Below, in pieces: positions 53,794 through 64,000 of a DNA stretch of 64,000 nucleotides. The notes under the pieces are model-generated. The model was not told where the DNA came from. It ran no database searches and worked only from the letters and a program-made list of their open reading frames with translations. The first letter of the stretch is position 1. Each line of letters starts with the position of its first letter. This DNA is from Pogona vitticeps. Taxonomy: Eukaryota > Chordata > Lepidosauria > Squamata > Agamidae. Location: assembly GCF_051106095.1 (NCBI RefSeq), contig NC_135791.1, positions 3,860,001-3,924,000 of the forward strand. The letters are read 5' to 3'. Position numbers and translations under genes: made by a program.

Positions 53794-55203
53794 CTAGATG
53801 AATGTCGATGAAGGGGTGAGTATGAGAGAGAGAGAAAAGACCAAAGTAAGAGTTTTCTGCAGTGTGGCTCATGCGTGGCTCAAGCCAGCACAGCCTGGGG
53901 ACTCCTGATTTTGGAGGATGTGGCAAATCCATTCCGGGTTTTAGCTTGCACATAACAAGAGCTGTCCAAGAAACTGAACCATTTCCCCCAGGTAGAAGGT
54001 TCAACTTCTTGGGTAACTCCAGTAAAGTAGAGAGCAAAACCTGGAATGGATTTCTCTTAAAATTGGAGTGGCTGGTTCAGATGGTGCCTCTGTTTCTGTC
54101 TCTGTGGTTTCCAGGGTCCTGTCCAGCCTAGGTCAAAAAAGGAGTTGCCGAATACTCCGGTGCAGCACCCAAAGCCAGCTAGGTTTCTCAGAATAGGAGG
54201 CAGAAAACCCCACAAGCTCAGCCACCCTTGATTTCTCTACACCTCATCTGCGGGTGGAGAAAGGAGAGGCTTAGAAAAATCACTCTCTCATTTTGGATAA
54301 CAACTTCCAGAACTCCCCAGCTAACATAGCCGCTGGCCACAATGGCTTGGGGGGGATTCGTAGTCCAAACCATCCTTTCTCTATGCTTTGCTAGAGAAAC
54401 AGGTCTTTCCGACTCCATCCACACTCCTGCTGTTGGTGCTCCGTGGAGTGCAGCCATGCGGGAAGTCCCATTTGACAAGCGACTCCAGTACCCAGGCTCC
54501 ACAAGGCTTATTTTTTAATTACGGCTCATCAGATGACAGTGGCGAGGATGAACCCTGGCTATTTCCCAAGAAGAGGAGATGCCATTTGCTCTGAGTTGGT
54601 GAATTTTTGAAAGCAGCTGCTTGAATTTTTCTCCCACCTCCCAACTAATTTTCTTTAAAATAAGCGATTTTTAATGTTGGCCAATGGAGGAAAGCTTGAG
54701 ATGTGAAGGAAGGGAAGCCCTGGAAGTGGTAGGGGTGGCAAGGCTCCTTCACGCTGGAGCCTGGCAGGTGTGTGTTGGCATTCCAGGGGATGCCCTGGCG
54801 TTGCAGGCTGGGAGGAGAGGCAGGCCAGGGACCTCTGCAGAACTCTGTGAGGTGCATGCTAAAGAAGGAAGCCGGAGGAGAGGAGGCAGGAGGGAAGCCA
54901 AAGACAAAGGCAGCCGAAGCGAATCACCCGAGCAAATCTAATTAGATCTGTAAACCGGGAGGAGGGGGGGAGATCCTTCCACTTAACTACAGTGCCCAGA
55001 ATCCTCACTCAGAAAAGCCACTGCTCTTGCTAGATCAAGCATTCTGGGATTCGTAATCCAAATGAACAGTCCTATAGTCCCATCGTGGATGTAAATAGGG
55101 CAGAAATTAGATCTTGGGAAAGTCCCCAGCCCGTTTTTTTGGTTAGAACTTCCAGTAGCAAAGCTGACCATCTGATGTGTGTCTGTGTCTGAGTGTGTGT
55201 CTG

Positions 55204-55206
<3 letters not shown>

Positions 55207-55253
<47 letters not shown>
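55207..55253. repeat. (GT)n microsatellite
   Basis: About 46 bp of pure GT. A shorter GT run lies at 55559-55578. Confidence 0.95.
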
Positions 55254-55257
<4 letters not shown>

Positions 55258-56087
55258 AGTTCTAAAAAGAGGAACTTTCTCCTGATCTGGCAGCGATCAT
55301 TGAGAAATTATGGAGATTTAATCCATTGTCCGTCACTGCTGAAGGGAAGATGCAACCTTTGGACCTAAGCGACGGCTTGGAAGTAATTCATTACAAATAA
55401 CGAGTTCCCTGTGATTATTGTCTCCTTCCTATAACAAAGGTACCACTGAATGGTTCAATTAGTAAAAATCAATACAACTTAACAAGAACTACGTGATGGT
55501 GGAGATTTTAGCTTTATTCTTTTTATGGGTTAATATTTTAATTACTTGTGGGAGTTATGTGTGTGTGTGTGTGTGTGTTCCCATCGGATGGACAGGAGTC
55601 ACATCACACAGTTCAAGTGGACACATGTCTTGTGCTGTTGTGTTCCAATTTTTTTTAAAGTAACAAATTTGGTTACTTTTATTTAAAAGCAACAATTTTA
55701 GTTATTTTAAAAACAGTAATTTTAATGATAAGGAATCCCTGCTTGGGGACCGTGGGACCTGCAATCCATTACCTTTCAAAAGTAACTTCCCATTCTCTGT
55801 TTCCAGCTGTCAAAGATCCCTACAAATGCCCTTTGCCATTTTCATCCTTAACCCATTTTTATTCTCCTCCTTCTGTAGCACATGTGTGAGAACCAATTCT
55901 GGCTCAGAAGCAAGCAGTCTAAAGGTGAGACAGAGGAACCTGTGAACCTTGTGTGCTTTTAGACTCCGATTCCCATCAGGCCCAGACAAAATGATCCATG
56001 TTGAGGGACGATGGGAGTTGGAGTCCGGTTACATTTGGGTGGCCACAAGTTTTCAGTTTCGGGTCATGTTCCTTTAGCTGCACAGCA

Positions 56088-56365
56088 GAAGTGCAGGGAT
56101 TTGCAGAGCAAGCAAATTTCAAGTTCCCTAGAGTAACCCAGCCCTTTTCTCATCAACTGGCACTTACAGTAACTCACTCCGAGATACTAGTAGTAGAAAG
56201 AATAATTTTTTTCTCTACTTGCAGGTGAACAACAGCAAACCGACAAACATAACTGACAGAACAGGAAACTTCAACAGACTTCAGAGAGGGAAAAAAGCAC
56301 TGAGCAGAGAGGTGGGGCTCTCTTAGAATTCAGAGACAGGAGAACCAATGATTGGTTAGTGCTGG
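56088..56365 (-). repeat. Interspersed repeat of unresolved class, copy B
   Basis: The reverse complement starts ccagcactaaccaatcattg and runs in the same block order as 33651-33988. Flanking sequences differ, so this is dispersal, not a segmental duplication. Confidence 0.6.
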
Positions 56366-58924
56366 ATAGACTGACAGTCACCCCAGCCCGAAAAGGTCCC
56401 TCCCAGGAACATCTACATACTTAGAGGCAGCATGCAAGGTTGGAAAAACTCCAACACAAGTACATTTCGCCCCCTAAGATTTGAAACATCAAGGGGGAAG
56501 GATAGTGTGCAAGGGGAAACTGGTATGGGAAAAATGTTTCTAATCTATTTCCACTCTTTTTTCCCTAGAAAAGGCTGTGTGTTTGGGGTGGGTTTTTTTT
56601 TTTTTTTTGGTGTGTGTTTTTCCCCCTTTTTTTGTACAAAGCTGCAAGATGGGAAGAAACTTTGCTGCTGGGGGACCAGGGAGGAGAGGGGACTTGCGGG
56701 AGAGAGCTTATTGACTTGGGAGTGCAGCCCTTCCTGTTGTTGAGCCTCCCCCCATGTTCTTCCTAGGCTTGAGATGGATGGAAAGTGACCCCTCCAGGTG
56801 GGTGGAAGGGACCGAACAAGGAGGGTGAACCAACCCCTACAGACCTGCTGGTTGCTCCCCAAATTATTCACAGGCTTGCTCATGTTTCCCAGACCCCCTA
56901 GCACAGTTATGCATCATCCCTTTCAAACCATGCCAAGATGCTCTGTCCAAGACTTCCTGGCGGCCAATCGCCGCATCCTTCTGAAGGATCTTTCCCATTT
57001 CCTGTCTGTAGTCTTTGTTCACTTGGCCGCATCCTGCTCCAGACTGATCCTGGGAATGGCATTGTGTTAACTGTCCTACCCTGAGAATGCCCTTTGAACT
57101 TTCTTCTCCCCCAGAAAGAGGAGCTACAAGTGAACCTCAATTAAGGAAATGTCATGCGCCACGGCATCCTCCACGCTGGTGGCTCGCAGGAGCAACAAGC
57201 CCCAACCCCCTGCCATCCATCAACATGCCTGAGGATGGGGGGGATAGGAGCCCTCCGACATTGCAGCATGCCAAGCTGGTGAAGCTGGTGCAATATCTGG
57301 GCGAAGCGTGCAATTTAATGTAAAGACCACCAGCCCCAGTTTGGAGGTAATGCTCTTCTCTGTTCAACTACTTTTGCAAAGAGTTGCACTGTGTTAGATG
57401 TTACACTTTTTGTTTTTTGCATGGAGTGGTGAATGCTGCTTGTTTGTTACTCGTAGGGATGGGGGTGTTTGGTCTGAGAAGTGAGAGGGGTTAAGGTGGA
57501 GGGTTGCCAGGGTGGTAGGCTTGGGGTAGCTGCTTCAACTGACTCTCTTTATGATGAAGGAACTGGGCAGCAAGGGACAGTCCACTGGGATGATTCGCAC
57601 CTGCCACTTTGCCCCCAGGGGTGCTACGGAAGAAACCTGTAAAGGTCTCCATTTCTGTCATCCCTGTTTCCCCCTCCCCCATCTCAAATTGGACTCAAAA
57701 GCCCATCAGCCTGTTTGGCTCTATTTCCGTGGGCTAAAAGGAGTGGGTCAGGGATCATTAAAACCAGATTAGGCTTGTTCATTGGCCCTGCCAATCAGGT
57801 CCCTGCCCAAAGGACTTGAAAATTGGTACCTCACCTGGCAGGTGCCCTTCTGGAGATGTGCCAAGCCACTGCTTGTCCAGCTGCCAATATCTGAGTGTTT
57901 CCACATCTCTACAGAAAAATAACACTCCTGTGAATTGGGAAGTTCAAATGGCCAGGCGAGGTCCTAATAAGTGGTCCAACTGCATCAAACCCTACAGTTT
58001 TGGGTGGTGGTGGTGGTGCTGAGGTGCAGGCAGGATGGAAGTGCTTCTGTTCAAGGCAGTGGCAATCTGTACTGGTGTTCTGTTTCATCTGGTGCTCTCT
58101 TTTTTTCTCCAACTAGCAAGAGAAAGCCCCAATCCCTCCAGTGACCAGCTTGGTTTCTTTAGGTAATCTCAGGGAAGGGAGTGAGTGAGGGATTTAAAAG
58201 GGCAATAGCCATGGCCCTCTTCAAGTCCTTCTTAAAAAGGCAATGCAGAGAACCTGCTCTTCCTTCCCATCTCCTGGAGTTTCACCTCATTTTGTTCCCT
58301 TTCTCAGTTGCCTCCTGACCATCAGAACAGCAGGTAGATGTATTCTTGGAAATGCTCCCCAGCCCCCCGCCCCAACTTTCTTCTGTTGAAAGAAAGAGAA
58401 GTGGTGGTGGGGAAACCCTTCCAATCTTACAGTGGATTTTGATGATTTAATTCATTTGCAAGAGAAAAATCCAAGGAATGTATATCTAAATATTTGCGAC
58501 ACAGATCATGACTACCCTCGTTTAGATGGTTTAGAGGTGGCCTAAACTGATTTATTCTTGGGTTTGTGTAGTTTGTATGCTTCCAGATTGGCCATGGGGA
58601 GAGGTGGGGGAAGGGACTGTAAATGCAGGTTACAAAAGGATGGAAGGCACAACGCATGTCATTGATTTGGGAGATGTGATGGGCCTTCAATGTTCCTTCC
58701 TTCTGTCCTCCCACTTCTCCATCACAAAGAGTCACACTCTCTACTCCCTGCTGAATACACATCCTTCCATGAATCCATACGGCATCAGGCATCAGCAGGC
58801 ATTAAAAAGAAAGAAAGTAGAAAACTACAGCAGCGTGAGTAGAGAAAGACAGTTGCTAGCGCTGCTTTGATCCACCCAATCAAAGCCTGCACAATAAGAT
58901 CAGTTATCCATCCCCTATTCTCTT

Positions 58925-58929
<5 letters not shown>

Positions 58930-58976
<47 letters not shown>
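58930..58976. repeat. (CA)n(GA)n microsatellite
   Basis: CA run followed by a GA run. Confidence 0.93.
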
Positions 58977-59450
58977 GTGCAGCTCAGCTTCCTAAAAGAA
59001 AAAAGGAAAAACATTCTAAAATGCATCTAGTTAAGTAAGCAGTGTAGCACGCCCCCCCCCCTTCTGCCATGCCTAGATGCACCCCCGCTGCCTGACTGGA
59101 TGGATGGAATGATATGGAGTCGGGTGAGGTCGGTCTGAGTCCTCCCCAGGGACTCAGCCATTGGAGGTTCTGTCTCTCATCGGGGCTTCAGCTGTCTATG
59201 GCCTTTTCCTTCCGTTTTGGTGCGCTTTTTATTTTCACTGTCTATAACTTGCAACTGGTATGAGTGATCTCTCCCCAAACGACCACAACTAAGTATTTCC
59301 TCAGTTTCCTGAATGCCAGCATTTCTACTCTCCCAAATGTGATGCACACGTCGCACAAATTGAGCAGAGGGCAGCTGGGCTGGTTGAACTGCCCCGCATC
59401 TTCTCTGAAAATGCACATATATGTATACCTGCTTCTCCTCTTTGGCACAT

Positions 59451-59794
59451 AAAGGTAAAGGTTGCCCTTGACATTTAGTCCAGTCGTGTCTGACTCTAGG
59501 GCACGGTGCTCATCCCTGTTTCCAAACCGTAGAGCCAGCCTTTGTCCGTAGACAGTTTCTGTGGTCATGTGGCCAGCGCGACTAGACACGGAATGCTGTG
59601 ACCTTCCCACTGAGGTGGTACCTATTTCTCTACTCGCATTTTTACATGCTTTGGAACTGCTAGGTTGGCAGGAGCTGGGACAAGTGACGGGAGCTCCCTC
59701 TGTCGCATGGATTTGATCTTACGACAGCTGGTCTTCTGACCTTGCAGCACAGAGGCTTCTGCGGTTTAACCCTCAGCGCCACCATGTCCCTGTA
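59451..59794 (-). mobile_element. tRNA-headed SINE with perfect target duplication
   Basis: Third copy of the family at 3290 and 35745. Identical 11-bp flanks, ctttggcacat, lie at 59440-59450 and 59795-59805. The B box on the minus strand reads GATCAAATCC. Confidence 0.92.
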
Positions 59795-59954
59795 CTTTGG
59801 CACATGCCCCGTATCAAACAGCACACTCTCCTTTTCCATTGGTGCCAGCTCGGCATCTTCCTCCATTTCTTTCTCATTCTCCTGCCTTCACTCTCATCGC
59901 ATCTTTTAAATTTTAAAAATTTTAATATGAACCATGCCAGATTTAAGACACAGG

Positions 59955-59955
<1 letters not shown>

Positions 59956-59992
<37 letters not shown>
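59956..59992. repeat. (GT)n microsatellite
   Basis: About 36 bp of pure GT followed by a GA run. Confidence 0.93.
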
Positions 59993-59993
<1 letters not shown>

Positions 59994-60029
59994 GGAGAGA
60001 GAGAGAGGGGGACTTTTTTTACCTAACAT

Positions 60030-60095
60030 TTATTTATTTTATTTATTTAAAATATTTTTATCCTGCCTTTCTCCTTAAAAAGAGTCCAGGGTGGT
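60030..60095 (-). mobile_element. Non-LTR element 3' end fragment
   Basis: The segment tttattttatttatttaaaa followed by tcctgcctttctccttaaaa is the reverse of the 1828-type 3' end. Confidence 0.55.
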
Positions 60096-60787
60096 TAATT
60101 CTAATAGGGGCCATTTTCACACTTTTGTCTGAAGATGGCAGAAATCCCAAGTTAGCACCTAGATTTGCAAGATGAGAGGGGTGGTTCGTCGATGAAGATC
60201 CTGCCATATGCACTAGGAGTACAAGGTAACACCCCTTCTGAGTCTGATGGGTATCATTTCTTGGTGGATTCACCAGGATGAAGTAGACGGGCTCTCCAGG
60301 ACACAAATACATTCAAGTCTTTTGCTTAGCTGGCAATATTTCCTTATCAAGGAGCACCTTGCTGTTTGCAGGGCGCGGTGGTAACAAAACAGCGCCCTTC
60401 ATCTAATGTCTTAATTTGTTATTTCGTTTGGAGGATTTCCTTGAAGGAAATGGAGACCGTTTCCTTGCTGTCTCTCTCCCCCCCCCCCCAAATGGCACAA
60501 GGGTAATGGCAATAGGTTAATGAGAGGCAACGAAATGAATGATTTTCCTAAACGACAGCAAAACTAATGATAATGGCCTGGTGCCTGAGCAAATTTATGA
60601 GTAACATTTAAAAAGTAACGCTTGCCCTCTATTCACCGTCTGAGGAAAAAGATGCTACAAGGATGTTTCAGGATTATGTAGATTTCTTTCAATGACATTA
60701 GATTTTAATCTATCTGTTTCAATAATCATCTAATCCGTTGGGAGATGATTGATCACCCATCTCTTAAAAAGTTAGCCTCTGATTTAA

Positions 60788-61020
60788 ATGATGATAAAAC
60801 TGCTAGATAGCTCAGTGATTTAGGTACCTGGCTGATGAGCAAGAAGTTGGGAGTTCGATTCCCCCACTGGGTCTCCTGGGAGAAGAGCCATCCTGGGTGG
60901 CCTTGGGCAAGCTGCATTTTCTCAGGGCAGCCCCCAAAGGGGAGATAATGATAAAGCATTTCTCTATCTGGAAAACCCTAAAAAGGTTCGCCATGAGTCA
61001 GAATTGACTCAGCAGCCTAT
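60788..61020 (+). mobile_element. tRNA-headed SINE, nearly full length
   Basis: The head (ctagatagctcagtgattta), B box (gggagttcgattccc), body (ggccttgggcaagctgcatt, then gataaagcatttctctatct) and tail (catgagtcagaattgactca) are all present. Confidence 0.88.
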
Positions 61021-63577
61021 GAGGACAGAATTTTGGACAGAGACAGGAAAGAAATTAGAAATAAATAACTCCCTAGAATGGCAAAGACTCAGTGGTCTTG
61101 CGAAAGGTGGCTAGGGTCAAGATCCTGCTTTACTTCCAGCCCAGATCAAGTACAGCCCTCAGCAAAATGCTGACTCAACCCCTTGGCTGTTGTCTTCCAG
61201 GTTGCATGCCTGTTTTGCCAACCTCCCGCTCGAACCTGTGCCAGGACGCCTTCAGCGAATCCGGCTCAGAATACAAACAAGCGCGATCAGCGGCAAAATG
61301 ACAGAAGTCCAAGAATCCAGCCCAGGAAATTAGGCAAAATTATTCTTGAGTCCTTGGCAAAGAGCAATGAAGTTGGATGAAGCACAAAAAAGGCCTGGCC
61401 AGCCTTGATGTCTTCAGCATTTCAGAAGAAAAAAAGCTTCTTAGAAGGGGAAGGAGGATTTACAATCTGCCTCTCTGTGGTATCCACTTTATAAATTAGT
61501 ACAATTCGCCACAGAGCAGATTCGTTTGGATGATAGTGGACTGTCCTTTATTCAATTTTTTTTGGCAAAGTTTGGAATGCCAGATATCTTGGAGTCACCA
61601 AAATCTTATTGCACAAGGAATAAGTAAAGCAGTAGCTTCCCCTTGTGGAAGGGGGGTTGATGCTACTGGCAGGAGGAGATTTGACATAATTAAAGACTCC
61701 CTCCTTGTGTCTCGGGGCTCCCAGGGCTTTGAACAAAATGAAACTGATCACACACAGATTGGAGAAGCTATGGGACAGAAGTTGAAAGTCTTTTAGTGCT
61801 GAAAATGTCTCCCTGCCGGTGATGTCATCACCCTTCTGCAGGCATGATGTACGCAATAGGATTCGGGGCGTTGTGTAGCAGTGACTAGGGCCTGATCCAC
61901 AGGTCCAAAAATTCAGATTGCCTCTTACCTGGACCTGATTTCCCCTTGTCTTAGGAGCCTGGTCTCAGAAATCCTGAATGAATGTTTACTGAAAGTGCTT
62001 GCGGCTGGGACAAACACAAGTGTTTTGTGCTTTTGAAACGCAAAAAATCTTTGATTATGCCTTACAAAATGGTATGCTAATTTTCTGGAGATACATGGCA
62101 AAATGTTCCCATTTCTGGTGGAATATCACTCTATTACTTTTATTAAAGCAAACTTGGATTTTTTGACTCTCCAAAGAAAGGCTTTCTTTTGACTCTACTT
62201 CTGTGACCTTTCAGTGCCTTAAGCTCTTCAAATATTGCTCTTTCCCATCCATGAAGCTGCAACAATGTATCTACTTTGCAGAGTTTTTACTGACAATCCA
62301 GTTCCACACCTGCTCAGTGTAATAAGAAATCACTGTCTCTCCCTTTTGAAAGGCTTTTTTGAACACCTGTATTTCAGTCCCTACAGTCTGGCTCCTTTCC
62401 CAATATAAAAAAAGCAGGCGAGACCAACCATTCTCTTTCAAGATAAGCAGGATTGGTTTTTTCATTTTATATGATCTATTTTAAATCTAGGAGCATTTAA
62501 AGTTACTTGTTTCTCCATGGGAGGGCAATTTAACTTTTTTAAAAATTAAAAAACCATAACCTGAAAACTGTTTCCCAAAAGTCTCCAAATTTGGCACAGA
62601 ACAAGAACAGACTGTCTGTTACACCTGTGCAAAATGTGGTGCTGATCGGAAGCCCTGTTTAAAAGTTATCATTTTTTCTTGGGGTTACCCCCTTTTTTAG
62701 AATTGCTTTGTGGAATGCTGATTTGCTCTGTCAGCAGAAGACCATTGTTGTACTCTTCTACACCAATAATCATGTCTATAGCATTTCCCCCACATTCCAA
62801 ATTTGTCCATCCTCAAGCTTTTACTGTCCTGAATACATTATTTGTTTCCTTGTTTCATTTCTAGGCCGTCTTTCTCCCAGTGAGGAAGAATATAAGGAAT
62901 ATAAATATAAAGAAATTTACATACACTGGTACATCTATATTGAAAAGAAATAGAGCTGAGATTCTTTGCTGTTTTCACTAGCCGAATTGAGCAGGGACAG
63001 GTTTTCCCAGCATAGAAAGGATCTTATTGTTACATCCAAAATCTGAATACTTCTAAAAGCAATTTGTCTCAGAGTGTAAAAAGGACTTCGTTACAACTGA
63101 TGTTGCTTAAGGGTCGTTCTTACATTATTTGTGTGAATATTCATTGTGTTCTTAATTAAGAGGGTTGAATTCATAGGATTTACACAAAAGTTGACTTAAC
63201 ATGTGTTATTCATTCTGTGGGTCTCCTCTAGCTGAGCGTAACTATTGGACTTAGCCCCTGGATTGCAATTCATATTGTTTCGTGACTTTTGAAATGTCAC
63301 TCCTTTTCCTTCGGAGGACCAAAAAGCAACAGATTAACTGGAACTGCATCACTTCTCCTTCCTTGTTGTTAAGCTCTAGTTGTACCGTACTGTCATATAG
63401 GTGTTACAATAAGGATCCTATTAGAAAAAAAAAAGTTGAGTGCCCTAATTCAGCACAGCAAACAGCATGACTGGATACACCCAAATCCAAAGTCATCGTT
63501 AACAGAGACAAAGGCCAAACCAAACCAAACTTCAAAGTCGTGCTCTTGGTATGGAAAGATCTGCGCACACATTTCTT

Positions 63578-63828
63578 TAATAATAATCATCATGCGTCAT
63601 CAAGTCGATTCTTGACTTACGGCAGCCCTTTCCGGGGTTCTCCAGGTATAGAGTACTCTGAAGTGGTTTCCCATCCCCTTCTTCTGAGGCGGTTCTGGGA
63701 CGGTGCCGCTGGCCCAAGGCCACCCAGGCTGGCTCTTCTCCCAGGAGGCCCAGTGGGGGAAACAAACTTTTAATCTCTGGCTCCACAGCCAGAGACCTCA
63801 ACCACTGAGCTATTCTTCTGTGTTCAGC
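63578..63828 (-). mobile_element. tRNA-headed SINE, nearly full length
   Basis: On the plus strand the order is tail (aataataatcatcatgcg, aagtcgattcttgactta), body (ggcccaaggccacccagg) and head at the right (ctccacagccagagacctca, then actgagctattc). Confidence 0.87.
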
Positions 63829-64000
63829 AAGACTTGTGTGCAGACTTTCCTTTCCTTAAAGCATTTCCTTTCTTGTCCCATATTGTCCTTGTGTTGCGAC
63901 TCTGTTTTCCTCTGCCTTACCGCCTACGGGAGGGGGGGCATTGATCAGGCTTTCACCCAAGCCGCCTTGCGTGCCATGAGGAAGGTGGCTCTTCCTCATG

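Larger units (their letters stand above)
49365..64000 (-). other. Probable DLGAP3 intron, reaching the window edge
   Basis: I looked on the minus strand for the expected HYLQ exon and the large N-terminal exon and found neither, so they are likely beyond 64000. The stretch holds the MITEs at 49703 and 49924, an RTE-type LINE end at 50640-51092, SINEs at 52915, 59451, 60788 and 63578, repeat copy B at 56088, and GA, GT and CA runs. A candidate small exon is at 53751-53793. Confidence 0.55.

Overview
This window is vertebrate nuclear DNA, almost certainly from a squamate reptile (lizard or snake). The genes are split by GT-AG introns and the space between them is full of non-LTR repeats. These include tRNA-headed SINEs of the Sauria type, a second SINE with a conserved TCGAATCC-type B box, a BovB (RTE-clade) LINE 3' end, CR1 LINE 3' ends finishing in the ATTCTATG-type repeat, hAT-like and TA-flanked MITEs, and very long pure di-, tri- and tetranucleotide runs. 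That mix is typical of Squamata. I saw no prokaryotic operons, CRISPR arrays, integrases or toxin systems.

Three protein-coding genes can be supported. (1) TMEM35B, plus strand: exons at 2425-2605 and 6029-6159 are clear; the first coding exon is not visible and is probably left of the window. (2) An intronless-CDS class A GPCR at 16086-17099, plus strand, 337 residues, closest by eye to the platelet-activating factor receptor (PTAFR). It shares the family's unusual NR(Y/F) in place of DRY and DPxxY in place of NPxxY. (3) DLGAP3 (SAPAP3/GKAP3), minus strand: nine exons between 49364 and 29175 join in phase to give the C-terminal 620 residues, ending in the SHANK-binding QTRL motif. The N-terminal exons lie beyond the right edge, and 49365-64000 is read as DLGAP3 intron.

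Layout: 1-535 is a 93-bp satellite array; 690-1110 is a CpG-rich patch; 2425-7523 is TMEM35B with its likely 3' UTR; 7524-16085 is repeat-rich intergenic DNA with several large microsatellites; 16086-17099 is the GPCR; 17100-29174 is intergenic DNA with BovB, SINEs and a two-motif AAGG/TAGG array; 29175-64000 is DLGAP3. The last DLGAP3 intron carries a 27-bp minisatellite that is open on both strands.

The three genes do not form a pathway. TMEM35B belongs to the DoxX-like/NACHO-related membrane family, the GPCR is a lipid-mediator-type receptor, and DLGAP3 is a postsynaptic scaffold. TMEM35B and DLGAP3 are also near neighbours in mammals (from memory, on human chromosome 1p), so this is a conserved neighbourhood. 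Here they point toward each other with the GPCR between them. I found no convincing undescribed system. The most useful leads are a two-copy interspersed repeat of unresolved class, the GPCR placement, a possible extra DLGAP3 exon, a perfect-arm hairpin and the double-stranded-open minisatellite.
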